Positions 18,159-26,670 of a DNA stretch of 64,000 nucleotides are shown here, one piece after another. The notes beneath the pieces were generated by a model. That model saw nothing but the letters and a program-made list of their open reading frames with translations, searched no databases and had not been told where the DNA came from. Position 1 is the first letter of the stretch. The number at the start of each line of letters is the position of its first letter. The stretch is from JACKHO01 sp041398745. GTDB lineage: Bacteria; Planctomycetota; Planctomycetia; Planctomycetales; Planctomycetaceae. The DNA lies in NCBI GenBank assembly GCA_041398745.1, contig JAWKUB010000011.1:192894-256893 (forward strand), in the 5' to 3' direction. A program made the position numbers and the translations under genes.

Positions 18159-20264
18159 ATGCTTCACACTCTTTTCCCTTCACGGCGCCGAACTATTGGA
18201 AGGCCAGATTGGCTGACATCAGCCTCGGTTGAGCGTCTCGAAGACAGAACGCTGCTGGCAGGCACTGTCCTGGACGCTGGACGCCAACTCGTGGTGGCGA
18301 ACAACGCAACAGAGATTGGCGCACCGGCAATTCCCATCTACGTCGATGGAACGTTGGCCGACAGTGAGAACCAAATCGTCGTCTACCACTTGAACCGGGC
18401 GGGGGATTACCGGCAGAAACTGGTTCTGGACTCCAACGGATTCCTCCGCGCTCGCCATTCCGACTCCGACGCCGCGGCAGGTATGGAAGACCCATTTGGC
18501 ACCAGCCTCAAACTGGGGCCCGGCCTTATTCTGAACAACGGCTCGGGTCCTGAACATTATCTCTCCGCGCGGCTGACGGAAATCAACATCGTAGTACAGG
18601 GCCAAGGGAATCCTCTGAAGATTATCGCTAAGGGCTCCCCCATGAACGGGAGCGGGCAGGTGCTTGATTCTGTCCAGGTCACATGGGAAATCTTCTTTGG
18701 CTTAAACTTCAGTGGCGATACGCAGTCGATGCGAATTCGCACGCTGTTCACTGCTACGGAAGGTCTCACACTCGACTCGACGGCCCTGACGAATGCTGAA
18801 GCATTCCGTGTTGCCGAATTCAGCAGCTCCAATGTTTCCCCTGCTCGGACGACACTGGGCGTCCGCACTCGCGATGCCGACCAGCTCGTCGCCCAGAACG
18901 CGAGCGGCAATGTGGAACTCAACCTCGACAAGCAGCCCGTCAACCAGTTGTTCTTTACAAATGGACTCGCGGATACTTCGACAGTGGCGTTGAATCAGGT
19001 TGTTCCCGCCCCATTGAACCAGGACCCGCCGAGTATTCTGGCCTCGGTATACCGTCCAGGCGTTGTCGATTTCCGGGTGCAAGGCTTCCTCTCAGACAAT
19101 ACCGGAATCGACGAAAACTCGGACAATCTCGGCGTCTGGATTTCGCGAGACTTCGCGTCGAACACCATCAACCCTGGCCAGTTCATGGCCTGGACCGTGG
19201 ACTACACCATCGCGGACACGCCACATCTGACTGCGAAGGACGATTTCGCATACTGGGATCCTGCCGCCAGCAAGTTGAATTTTGGAAAATCTTCAGGGAG
19301 TCAGCTGAGTCATTCCATCATCCCTTATAGTGATGCAAATCCTTGGTCGTTCTATTCCGGTGACTTCGACGGAGATGGTGACAGCGAAATTGCGGGTCGC
19401 ATTGCATCTGGTACCTGGTGGGTGCGAGGCATTGCCGCGTTTTCAGGTGCCGAAAAATCGTTCGGCAGTTGGGCGTCCGATTCAGCAGCTGGTTGGACGA
19501 ATGTGCAAGTCGTCGACGTCAACGGCGATGGTCGTGACGATATTCTCGGACAACACCAACTCGGCCACTGGTGGGCTGCCATTTCCACCGGCACCACGTT
19601 CGTCAATACGTACATGGGGCGCTGGGCAAACTCCGGCTGGGTGACGCTCAAAGCAGGCGACTACAACGGCGATGGGAAAGTCGACATGGCTGGCCTGCGC
19701 GAGAACGGCGTTTGGATTGTCGGACTCAACGACGGCGGACGCTTCCGCGACTTCCACTACGGGCGCTGGAATGGATCGGCGGGATGGCACAGTTTCAACG
19801 TTGTTGACTTTGATGGTGACGGACGCGATGACATCCTCGCACAAACCGCATCGGGGACCTGGTGGACTGGTTCCATCAAAGGAGCCGGGAATTCCTTCAT
19901 GACCAGTTACGCTGGACGCAGCCAGGGGAACGAGTCATTCGTCGCCGATTTCAACGATGATGGTATCGAAGATATTGCCGAGCGAAATTCCAACGGTGTC
20001 TGGTGGGTTTCGCAAAATGATGGCAGCGGCAAACTGGTGAATCCGTCCATTTGGGGACGTAGCGACATTGGCGAAACGTGGTCCTTCATCTCTGGCGATT
20101 TCGATGGCAACAACGTCCCCGATCTGTTGGCCTTCCGCCACTCGGACCGCGAATGGTTCCTGCTGGCGTCAGCCTCCGACACATTCATTGCGTCGCCCAT
20201 CCTGTCGACTTCCCCATTCGACCCAGCAGCGGAATACCTGGTCGGCGATTTCTATAATTTCTAA
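18159..20264 (+). CDS. Exported FG-GAP/VCBS repeat protein with LEPR-XLL-type N-terminus
   Basis: 701 residues from the ATG at 18159 (a GTG at 18150 is the alternative). The N-terminus has the planctomycete export-related motif VERLEDRTLLAG at about residues 25-36, preceded by a basic segment. Residues 37-380 are beta-rich with no recognised family. From about 400 to the end there are six FG-GAP repeats with Ca-loop cores: DFDGDGDSEI, DVNGDGRDDI, DYNGDGKVDM, DFDGDGRDDI, DFNDDGIEDI, DFDGNNVPDL, each followed by a GxWWV-like strand. This predicts a calcium-stabilised beta-propeller on the cell surface. It is followed after 11 bp by a Tat-exported protein. Confidence 0.87.
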   Translation: MLHTLFPSRRRTIGRPDWLTSASVERLEDRTLLAGTVLDAGRQLVVANNATEIGAPAIPIYVDGTLADSENQIVVYHLNRAGDYRQKLVLDSNGFLRARHSDSDAAAGMEDPFGTSLKLGPGLILNNGSGPEHYLSARLTEINIVVQGQGNPLKIIAKGSPMNGSGQVLDSVQVTWEIFFGLNFSGDTQSMRIRTLFTATEGLTLDSTALTNAEAFRVAEFSSSNVSPARTTLGVRTRDADQLVAQNASGNVELNLDKQPVNQLFFTNGLADTSTVALNQVVPAPLNQDPPSILASVYRPGVVDFRVQGFLSDNTGIDENSDNLGVWISRDFASNTINPGQFMAWTVDYTIADTPHLTAKDDFAYWDPAASKLNFGKSSGSQLSHSIIPYSDANPWSFYSGDFDGDGDSEIAGRIASGTWWVRGIAAFSGAEKSFGSWASDSAAGWTNVQVVDVNGDGRDDILGQHQLGHWWAAISTGTTFVNTYMGRWANSGWVTLKAGDYNGDGKVDMAGLRENGVWIVGLNDGGRFRDFHYGRWNGSAGWHSFNVVDFDGDGRDDILAQTASGTWWTGSIKGAGNSFMTSYAGRSQGNESFVADFNDDGIEDIAERNSNGVWWVSQNDGSGKLVNPSIWGRSDIGETWSFISGDFDGNNVPDLLAFRHSDREWFLLASASDTFIASPILSTSPFDPAAEYLVGDFYNF

Positions 20265-20275
20265 GGTTGCACACC

Positions 20276-21817
20276 ATGACAACACCACGTCCCAACCGTT
20301 GGAACCGGCGCGACGCCATGAAGGCCGCGCTGGCTGGATCACTCAGTCTTACGGCGGCCTCTGCTTCGGAAGCAGAGGCGAATTCTGACGAGTCTTCGCG
20401 GCGGGACAATGTCATTGTCCGCGAGAATCAGCAGCCCGGTTCGAGCGACTGGCAGCTGACGCGGGTGCGAACCGACAAGTCGGGGTACCGGTCCCCCTGG
20501 ATTGAAGGTTACTGCTCGCGGCAAAGTGTCGCTGCCGGAGAGACCATCGACATTAAGGTTTCGACGAATCCGCCGCAGAAGTTTGTCATCGAAATCTTTC
20601 GAACAGGATACTACGGCGGCAAGGGGGCGCGCCTCATGAAGACCCTCGGGCCGTTCAATGGAGAAACCCAGCCCGATCCTGAAATGGGAGAAAAGAATCT
20701 CCACGAGTGCCAGTGGAAGCCGTCGGTCTCGTTGACCATCCCACAGGACTGGACCAGTGGCGTGTACCTGGGTCGGCTCACCACGCTCGATGACGGCACC
20801 GGCCACGGATACTGGCAGAGTTATGTTGTCTTCATTGTGAAAGACGACCGCCCGGCGGACATCCTGTTTCAATGCTCCGACAACACATGGCAGGCCTACA
20901 ACAAATGGCCAAACAACTACTCGGTGTATACGCATCCCAAGGGAAATCAGGGACCGTGGGCCGACGTCAGCTTTGACCGCCCCTACGCCAAGTACGCACA
21001 AATCTACGACAATCCCCAATCGATTGGTTCGGGCGAGTGGCTCTGCTTTGAGTTCCCCTTCGCCTATTGGCTGGAGCAGGAAGGGTACGACGTCACCTAT
21101 TGCTCGAACAGCGACATGCTCACGCCCGACCACGGATTAAAATGCAAGTCGTTCCTCTCCGTGGGGCATGATGAATACTGGGATATTCGGCAATACAACT
21201 CTGCCGTTGCCATGCGCGACGCCGGTGTGAATTTGCTCTTTTTCAGTGGTAATTCGGTCTGCTGGGTGACGCCACTTCGCGCGGGATTCGATGGACGCGA
21301 CAACCGTATTATGTTCCGCGGGGGACCGTATGGCGGCGACTACAAATACGCCACCGACCGTGAACGGGACAACGGGCCGTTCCCGCATCGCGGTCCTGAC
21401 GAGGGCTACCTCATGGGCTCCCGTAATGTTGACCCCGTCAACGGCGGCGGAGACTGGATTTGCGCGTTACCCGACCACTGGATTTTCGAGGGGACCGGGA
21501 TGAAAAAGGGAGACCGCATCCCCGGCCTCATCGGCTGGGAATACCACGGTGATCCCCCTGCCGACATCCCCGGCCTCGAAGTCGTCGCCGCCGGCACCGC
21601 ATTGCAGGGAGGCGTGAATCCCCAACAGTGGACCGCCACCATTTACCCCGGCCCCAAAGAAAACTTCGTCTTCAACGCCTCGACCATTTTCTGGTGCCAG
21701 GACCTCTCCAGCCCCCCCGGCCACATGCTCCCCTGGTCCCACTGGTCCAGACCGCACGGACCTGATGAACGGGTGCAGCAAATTACTAGGAATGTGTTGG
21801 GACGTGCGATTGGGTAG
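20276..21817 (+). CDS. Tat-exported N,N-dimethylformamidase beta-subunit-like protein
   Basis: 513 residues from the ATG at 20276 (a TTG 9 bases earlier is the frame limit). The leader NRWNRRDAMKAALAGSLSL is twin-arginine type. The body resembles the N,N-dimethylformamidase large-subunit domain: EGYCSRQSVAAGETI, IFRTGYYGGKGARLM, GVYLGRLTT, LFQCSDNTWQAYNKWPN, SVGHDEYWD and FSGNSVCW. Such proteins are common in planctomycetes; real substrates are unknown, and the small subunit needed for amidase activity is not in this window. The close spacing to the FG-GAP gene suggests co-expression. Confidence 0.88.
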   Translation: MTTPRPNRWNRRDAMKAALAGSLSLTAASASEAEANSDESSRRDNVIVRENQQPGSSDWQLTRVRTDKSGYRSPWIEGYCSRQSVAAGETIDIKVSTNPPQKFVIEIFRTGYYGGKGARLMKTLGPFNGETQPDPEMGEKNLHECQWKPSVSLTIPQDWTSGVYLGRLTTLDDGTGHGYWQSYVVFIVKDDRPADILFQCSDNTWQAYNKWPNNYSVYTHPKGNQGPWADVSFDRPYAKYAQIYDNPQSIGSGEWLCFEFPFAYWLEQEGYDVTYCSNSDMLTPDHGLKCKSFLSVGHDEYWDIRQYNSAVAMRDAGVNLLFFSGNSVCWVTPLRAGFDGRDNRIMFRGGPYGGDYKYATDRERDNGPFPHRGPDEGYLMGSRNVDPVNGGGDWICALPDHWIFEGTGMKKGDRIPGLIGWEYHGDPPADIPGLEVVAAGTALQGGVNPQQWTATIYPGPKENFVFNASTIFWCQDLSSPPGHMLPWSHWSRPHGPDERVQQITRNVLGRAIG

Positions 21818-21854
21818 TCGCTGACAAATCCGGAACCAAACGTGAGTTGAGATT

Positions 21855-22187
21855 GTGCCAGAATTCACCTTCGCCATCGAAAGCCTCAAGAGCATTCGAT
21901 ATTCGCTCGTTGAACTATTGCGAGATTCGCCGAACTCCACACATGTGCTTAAACAAAAGTGTGAACTTGACGCTGCAATTGCCGTGTTGAAACTATGCGC
22001 CGCTCACGGGATTCATGGCAAAGCAACCGTGAGGCAACTTCCTATGACGAAGACCCGGTCCCCCTCATCCGAATACCGAATTGTCGAGGACAACGAATCA
22101 GACGATCCCTACTGTTGGACAGTATTGGTTGTAAACGATGAGCCTGTCCGGGCTAGTTCGTCGACACTATTGGTTGACCCACTGTAG
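21855..22187 (+). CDS. Small hypothetical protein
   Basis: 110 residues from a GTG start, 37 bp after the preceding stop. The first half is an amphipathic helical pair (IESLKSIRYSLVELLRDSPN and LDAAIAVLKLCAAHGIHG); the second half is polar. No family recognised. The GTG start and short length make it uncertain, but no better frame covers this stretch. Confidence 0.45.
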   Translation: MPEFTFAIESLKSIRYSLVELLRDSPNSTHVLKQKCELDAAIAVLKLCAAHGIHGKATVRQLPMTKTRSPSSEYRIVEDNESDDPYCWTVLVVNDEPVRASSSTLLVDPL

Positions 22188-22276
22188 GGGCAGTCAATCA
22201 TTCTGTACGGTTGCTGAACTTGCCTCACTACCGGCCGTTTGGCAAACTGAATCCACCAACTGGACCAAGTGTGGCC

Positions 22277-22335
22277 GCAGGGTGGCCCTTCCGCTCGTTC
22301 AGAGCGGGAGGGTGCCGCAGGCACAAGATGATTCA
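22277..22335. repeat. RAYT-linked REP repeat, copy 1 (C1)
   Basis: 59 bp, matching 22421-22479 at 58 positions. It contains GCAGGGTGGCCCTTCCGCTC, a GAGCGGGAGGGTGCC inverted partner and ends CACAAGATGATTCA, so it can form a hairpin. It is about 160 bp downstream of the RAYT stop. Confidence 0.8.
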
Positions 22336-22375
22336 CCCTTGGGCAGCACTTACTCATGGAGATCGGCAAACTAAA

Positions 22376-22479
22376 GAACAAAGCCGATGGTGACACATCT
22401 TGTCGCTACGCGACCCAACCGCAGGGTGGCCCTTCCGCTCGTTCAGATCGGGAGGGTGCCGCAGGCACAAGATGATTCA
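22376..22479. repeat. RAYT-linked REP repeat, composite copy 2 (C2)
   Basis: The left 47 bp (22376-22422, GAACAAAGCCGATGG ... CGCGACCCAACCGC) match 23081-23127 at 46 positions; the right 59 bp (22421-22479) match copy 1. It ends 14 bp beyond the transposase stop. Confidence 0.8.
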
Positions 22480-22493
22480 TCATGGACGTGCCA

Positions 22494-23042
22494 CTACAAG
22501 TCAGTGGCAAATTCATCATCCGTTTCCAATCCTGGCGGCCATTGAATCGGAACTCCGACAGAACGGCGTTCGAGATACCACCTGGCAGAACTCCACTGCC
22601 AATCGGCGGCCCGTTCCACCAGTCCAGCCCGGACGGGGTTCATGTGCATATAGTCCAGTTTCTCTTCGACCTTGGCTCGTGTCCAAATGTTGAACCCATA
22701 GTAATGCGGCTGCCAGATTGCTTCTGACGGATCGAACTTGGACCAGTATCTTGGAAACCGTTCACTCAGCACGTTCTTCAATGTCTTGGACGTCAGTTCC
22801 TTCCACTTGTTCATGAATGGGCTGAGCTGCAGGATTTCCGGGAACCAGACCAGAGCATGCACGTGGTCGGGCATAACGACAAACCCCAGACAAATCCCCT
22901 GCTGCTGGGCCAGCCGACTTCCCAACGTTCCAATGACTATTCTGCACGCCTGATCATGCTGCAAATGCTTGCGTCGCTTGTAGCAGGAGAACGTCACAAA
23001 GTGGATGTGCTTCTGAGTGTCGTAAACACGTCGTTTGACCAT
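22494..23042 (-). CDS. REP-associated tyrosine transposase (RAYT, Y1/HUH type)
   Basis: 182 residues from the ATG at 23042; the frame continues upstream through the flanking repeat without a likely start. The HUH motif is PDHVHAL (H60, H62) and the probable catalytic tyrosine lies in KLDYMHMNP (Y131), both typical of RAYTs, which cut and move single-stranded REP hairpins. The N-terminus (HIHFVTFSCYKRRKHL) and C-terminal WQWSSARWYL segment are also family features. It is bracketed by repeats that share 46 of 47 bases, and REP hairpins of the same family lie nearby and at 35.2 kb. It looks intact. Confidence 0.9.
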   Translation of the reverse strand: MVKRRVYDTQKHIHFVTFSCYKRRKHLQHDQACRIVIGTLGSRLAQQQGICLGFVVMPDHVHALVWFPEILQLSPFMNKWKELTSKTLKNVLSERFPRYWSKFDPSEAIWQPHYYGFNIWTRAKVEEKLDYMHMNPVRAGLVERAADWQWSSARWYLERRSVGVPIQWPPGLETDDEFATDL

Positions 23043-23080
23043 AGGACGCACTACTCGCTTGTGACGCACGACTGAAACAA

Positions 23081-23127
23081 GAACAAAGCCGATGGTAACA
23101 CATCTTGTCGCTACGCGACCCAACCGC
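23081..23127. repeat. RAYT-linked repeat, copy 3 (C3)
   Basis: 47 bp in the same orientation as 22376-22422, one mismatch. It lies 39 bp upstream of the RAYT start, so the transposase is flanked by direct repeats. The following bases (CTCTAATCGAGCGGTC) make another small hairpin. Confidence 0.8.
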
Positions 23128-23341
23128 TCTAATCGAGCGGTCGGGCCACCCGGCGGTAAGCCGCTCAATGCCATGTCCATCACTCCAGTTTGTTTCGTTT
23201 TGGATCGTGCCACCCGGGCCGCATATTGTTCCGGCCTCAATTTGGTGGTAGAGTCTTATTGCGCTCGCATCAAACTCCGACTCAGTTTGGGATGGGGTTT
23301 CTGAGTGCCTTAAGTGACGCACCAATTGCTGCGGTGGACCA

Positions 23342-23578
23342 ATGACGAACATGAACGATATTCTGACGGCTGCCCAAGCGTTGCCTGCTGCGGAGCGTGC
23401 GCAGCTCATTGCGACGCTTTGGGACAGTGTCTCTCCGCTCGACTGGGTTCCACCGAATTCCGATTGGGTTGCCGAGGCGAATCGCCGCAGTGATGCCTAC
23501 GACGCTGGCGATATGACTGGCTCCCCGTGGTCGGAAGTTCGTCAACGTGCCCGTCGCGAGGCCGGGCTGGATGGGTAA
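23342..23578 (+). CDS. Antitoxin, putative addiction module component
   Basis: 78 residues from the ATG at 23342 (a second ATG is at 23351). The pattern ALPAAERAQLIATLWDSVSP ... AEANRRSDAYDAGDMTGSPWSEV is that of the short addiction-module antitoxins found before RelE/ParE toxins. Its stop overlaps the toxin start by 8 bp. It should bind and neutralise the toxin and probably represses the operon. It lies between the RAYT patch and an unknown gene. Confidence 0.85.
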   Translation: MTNMNDILTAAQALPAAERAQLIATLWDSVSPLDWVPPNSDWVAEANRRSDAYDAGDMTGSPWSEVRQRARREAGLDG

Positions 23579-23861
23579 GGTCATCATTTGTTCGGCTGCC
23601 GAAGTGGACTTCACCGAGTCCTTGAAGTGGTACGCCGAACGGAGCATTGAAGCGGCCAACGACTTCGACGCGGAATTCGATAAGGCACTCACTCAAATCG
23701 CCGAGAATCCTGAGCGATTTCCCAAGTGCGACACACGCCACCGTTACTACCTGCTGAGACGATTTCCGTTCCGCATCATCTATCGAATCACTGCAACCGA
23801 CCTTGTGGTGATCGCCATAGCACACGAGTCACGGTCTCCCGAGTATTGGACCGGGCGTTGA
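23571..23861 (+). CDS. ParE/RelE-type toxin
   Basis: 96 residues from the ATG at 23571 (MGKVIICSAAEVDF). Family features: SLKWYAERS, an internal RFPKCDTRHRYYLLRRFPFR strand pair, and the C-terminal IIYRI...VVIAIAHESRSPEYW. ParE toxins act on gyrase and RelE toxins on ribosome-bound mRNA; which applies is not clear, and the fold alone suggests the ParE branch. Translationally coupled to the antitoxin and possibly to the next gene. Confidence 0.87.
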   Translation: MGKVIICSAAEVDFTESLKWYAERSIEAANDFDAEFDKALTQIAENPERFPKCDTRHRYYLLRRFPFRIIYRITATDLVVIAIAHESRSPEYWTGR

Positions 23862-24325
23862 CCCTCTCGTTCCCTGACCAGACCGAACCATTGTCCTCCC
23901 CACCCCTCATTCAATACCTCAACACCGACCTCGACCTCGTTTGCGATGTCGACCCCGCTCTACTGGTCACCGAATTTGACGCACACGATTTATCTGTGCT
24001 TATCCAGGCCGGGGATGATGGATTGTTCTACGTTATGTGCGAAGGGGACAATGAATCTGAGCCGGAGCTGAACATTGTTCGACTGTTGGATGCTATCGAC
24101 GCTCTCTCCGAATTGGGGCGCGACGTCTGGCAACGCTGTTCAAAACGCGAATTCAACATTGGGTATGTCTGCGGCGACGAACCCTGGTCATTCAACCAAG
24201 GCCTGTCCAACGACGTCTTACGCCGCATGGCCGACTGCGGGGCGACGCTTCGAATAACGCTTTACCCCTATCGACGGAATTCAGACAATCAGCCACTCGT
24301 CGACCAGCCCGTCACTCCTCAGTGA
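23858..24325 (+). CDS. Hypothetical protein coupled to the toxin
   Basis: 155 residues if translation starts at the TTG that overlaps the toxin stop; the frame is open further upstream but only through the toxin in another frame. The protein is acidic: LNTDLDLVCDVDPALL, LYPYRRNSDNQPLVD. It also contains a helix LLDAIDALSELGRDVWQRC. No family recognised. Its 3' end overlaps the next minus-strand gene by 7 bp. The start codon is the weakest point. Confidence 0.55.
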   Translation: MTLSFPDQTEPLSSPPLIQYLNTDLDLVCDVDPALLVTEFDAHDLSVLIQAGDDGLFYVMCEGDNESEPELNIVRLLDAIDALSELGRDVWQRCSKREFNIGYVCGDEPWSFNQGLSNDVLRRMADCGATLRITLYPYRRNSDNQPLVDQPVTPQ

Positions 24326-24861
24326 ATCCAAAGGCGCTCGACTTCACTGACTTTGTCCTCATCATCGAAGAGTACATTGAATTGCCATCCGTACGCACCG
24401 CTGTCAAAGCGATACACCAGCGCGTCGTCGGGAGCGGGCCAGAATGGGAAGTTGTAGATGCTGTCGCTCGATGATTTCGGGTCGCCGAGCAGGCCGATGA
24501 CTTCCTCGCGATGCTTGCCGATCAGCTCCACCGTGTTGAATACTCGAGAGGCAGCATTGATGGCACGGTCGGTCGAGGAACGCGGGTTCGGACCATGTGT
24601 TGCATCTGGAGCCCCGCCGAGTTTCCTTGTCTCCCACATGAGCCGGATATCGCGACCCACGCTGGATGACTTTTCACCGTCGCCAACCTGACCGGGACTC
24701 GGTTCTACCCAGTGGACTCCGATGGCGCACCAGAACCACAATCCGACGACGAGAAGCACCAAAGGAAATAAAACCCACCGCCACTTCCGCGAAGTACTTC
24801 CTTGGCGCGCTGCGATTGCTGGATCGCCCGCGCTGTTCGATTTATCGCCGTTTTGGGTCAT
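24319..24861 (-). CDS. Membrane-anchored SmpA/BamE-like protein
   Basis: 180 residues. Single membrane span at about 30-48 (VLFPLVLLVVGLWFWCAIG) after a basic segment (SRKWRW), placing the rest outside the cytoplasm. The C-terminal region has LIGKHREEVIGLLGDPKSSS, then ALVYRF and WQFNVLFDDEDKVSEVE, a layout resembling SmpA/BamE domains (a helix, Gly-rich GLLGxP turn, and two strands). The similarity is by eye and weak. Convergent with the preceding gene. Confidence 0.65.
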   Translation of the reverse strand: MTQNGDKSNSAGDPAIAARQGSTSRKWRWVLFPLVLLVVGLWFWCAIGVHWVEPSPGQVGDGEKSSSVGRDIRLMWETRKLGGAPDATHGPNPRSSTDRAINAASRVFNTVELIGKHREEVIGLLGDPKSSSDSIYNFPFWPAPDDALVYRFDSGAYGWQFNVLFDDEDKVSEVERLWIH

Positions 24862-24979
24862 GTGACTGCCACTGCTGAGCAGAATTGATGGTCGACGGTA
24901 GTCTTGCGTTCAGGGTTATCACAACAGTGGGAGATGGTCAATCAGATTGACTGGATGGAAGAAAAATGCGTGCAGGATC

Positions 24980-25116
24980 TCACCCTTCCTGCGGGCGGGT
25001 CGTGCGGAGCCAGGCGAGGTCCGCGTGCCTTGGCATCGGAAATTGCGAGTGCGCCCTCCCCGGAAACTCGCAGGCTCGTTTCCGACCCTCCCGGACGGCT
25101 TCGCCTGGCAGGGTGA
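24980..25116. repeat. REP-like element with inverted ends
   Basis: TCACCCTTCCTGC at the left pairs with GGCAGGGTGA at the right; the interior has CCAGGCGA and TCGCCTGG, also complementary. Its hairpin style (TCACCCTCC / GGAGGGTGA around CTTCGCC) resembles the core of the element at 12175-12327. It lies in the gap between the divergent 24319-24861 gene and uvrC. Confidence 0.5.
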
Positions 25117-25249
25117 AGATGATTGTGTGCCGCATCACGTTTCATTAGTCCTTCACAACAAACCCCAGTGAAGACCATTGGGAGAATTCGCGGGCCCCGC
25201 ATAGAATACTCCCATTGAGCCAGTATCCCGCAATCAATTTGCTCTCACA

Positions 25250-26575
25250 GTGACCGACGACGTTTCATCAGACGAGCCGCTTATTCCGAAGGACAAGGTG
25301 AAAACCTTTCCCACCGGGCCGGGTGTGTACCTGATGAAAGATGAACAGGCGCGGGTCATTTATGTGGGGAAGGCAGTGAATCTTCGGAGTCGGGCGGGGA
25401 GTTATTTCACGTCGGCCGCCGCGACCGAGCGTCGAACTGCGGAACTGGTGACTGAAATTGCCGACCTCGATTTCATTGAGACGGACTCCGAAGTCGACGC
25501 CCTACTGCTGGAAGCGCGGCTCATCAAAGACATTCAGCCCCGATTCAATTCGGACCTGAAAGACGACAAGACGTTCCCTTACCTGCAAATTACCACGAAC
25601 GAGGATTTCCCCCGGGTGGAGTTCACGCGTAAGCCGGCGTCCAAAGGTGTCAAACTGTACGGTCCGTTTACATCAGCCAAACAACTACGGGGCACCATTA
25701 CCGTGCTGCAGCGCGTGTTCAAATTTCGCAACTGCAGCCTGGACATCGATGAGAATGACGAGCGCTGGCGGTGGTTCCGCCCCTGTCTGCTCGCCAGCAT
25801 CAACCAGTGTACGGCCCCCTGCAACTTACGGATTACCAAGGAGGAATACCGCGAGGACATTCGTCGGTTGAAAATGTTTCTGGAGGGGAAAAAGACCAAA
25901 CTGCTCGAAGACCTGCGGGCCCAAATGCTCGAAGCATCAAAGGAGCTGAAGTTTGAAAAAGCGGGACGCATTCGCGATCAAATTAAGGCCCTCGAAAGTC
26001 TGAATTTGAGGGGTAACCTGGAAGACCACGTTCAACCGGAAGCATTTTATGTTGATCCCAAGCGTGGCCTGAAAGGCTTAAAGAAAATCCTCGGGCTGCC
26101 CGATTTGCCACGCGTCATTGAGGGTGTGGACATCGCACATTTGCAGGGGGGAGAAACGGTTGCCAGCCTCGTGCAGTTCATTGATGGCATGCCGTTCAAG
26201 CATGGATACAAGCGCTACAAAATCCGTACGGTCGAAGGCATTGATGACTTCGCCAGTATGCGTGAGGTGGTCAGTCGCCGGTTCCGCAGCCTGCGGAACA
26301 ATGACGAGCGTTATCCTGACCTGCTGCTCGTCGACGGGGGTAAAGGCCAGCTCAATGCTGTGATGTCAGCACTGGCGGCCATCGAGGTTGAGGCCCCTTG
26401 CGTCATTTCACTCGCAAAACAGCAGGAAGAAGTGTTTGTGCCGGGCGAGTCCGAGTCACGCAAGCTCTCGCGTCATTCATTCGCACTACGTCTGCTGCAG
26501 AGCGTGCGTGATGAAGCACACCGCTTTGCGCAGGCGTATCACCACATTCTGCGTCGCAAGTCGACATTCGAATGA
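25250..26575 (+). CDS. uvrC: Short UvrC-family excinuclease subunit C
   Basis: 441 residues from a GTG, against about 600 in typical UvrC, the nuclease that cuts on both sides of a lesion after UvrAB. The GIY-YIG nuclease domain is present (GVYLM 25-29, IYVGKAVNLRSR 37-48), then a Cys-bearing region (CLLASINQCTAPC) and the UVR UvrB-binding motif near 225-250. The RNase H-like second nuclease follows with D294 (EGVDIAHLQG), D362 (LLVDGGKGQ) and H424 (RDEAHRFA). Missing are the roughly 120-residue segment between UVR and the second nuclease and the C-terminal helix-hairpin-helix domain. No frameshift product is seen downstream, so this is a compact form, not a broken gene. Confidence 0.9.
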   Translation: MTDDVSSDEPLIPKDKVKTFPTGPGVYLMKDEQARVIYVGKAVNLRSRAGSYFTSAAATERRTAELVTEIADLDFIETDSEVDALLLEARLIKDIQPRFNSDLKDDKTFPYLQITTNEDFPRVEFTRKPASKGVKLYGPFTSAKQLRGTITVLQRVFKFRNCSLDIDENDERWRWFRPCLLASINQCTAPCNLRITKEEYREDIRRLKMFLEGKKTKLLEDLRAQMLEASKELKFEKAGRIRDQIKALESLNLRGNLEDHVQPEAFYVDPKRGLKGLKKILGLPDLPRVIEGVDIAHLQGGETVASLVQFIDGMPFKHGYKRYKIRTVEGIDDFASMREVVSRRFRSLRNNDERYPDLLLVDGGKGQLNAVMSALAAIEVEAPCVISLAKQQEEVFVPGESESRKLSRHSFALRLLQSVRDEAHRFAQAYHHILRRKSTFE

Positions 26576-26670
26576 GCGATTCAGATTCTACATTCACTTG
26601 TGAGTGGCTCAACAATTTCCGCCCGGAGGTGTAGACTTTGCCCATGCGGAAAGTGATTCGCCAACTCGTC

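Noticed and set aside
22277..23127. CRISPR array
   Set aside because: Repeats are few, unequal in spacing and flank a RAYT gene; no spacer pattern.
26576..26670. Possible lost helix-hairpin-helix end of uvrC by frameshift
   Set aside because: The three frames after the stop show no GIG/GPKR-like pattern, so the short form is not a sequencing or frameshift artefact.
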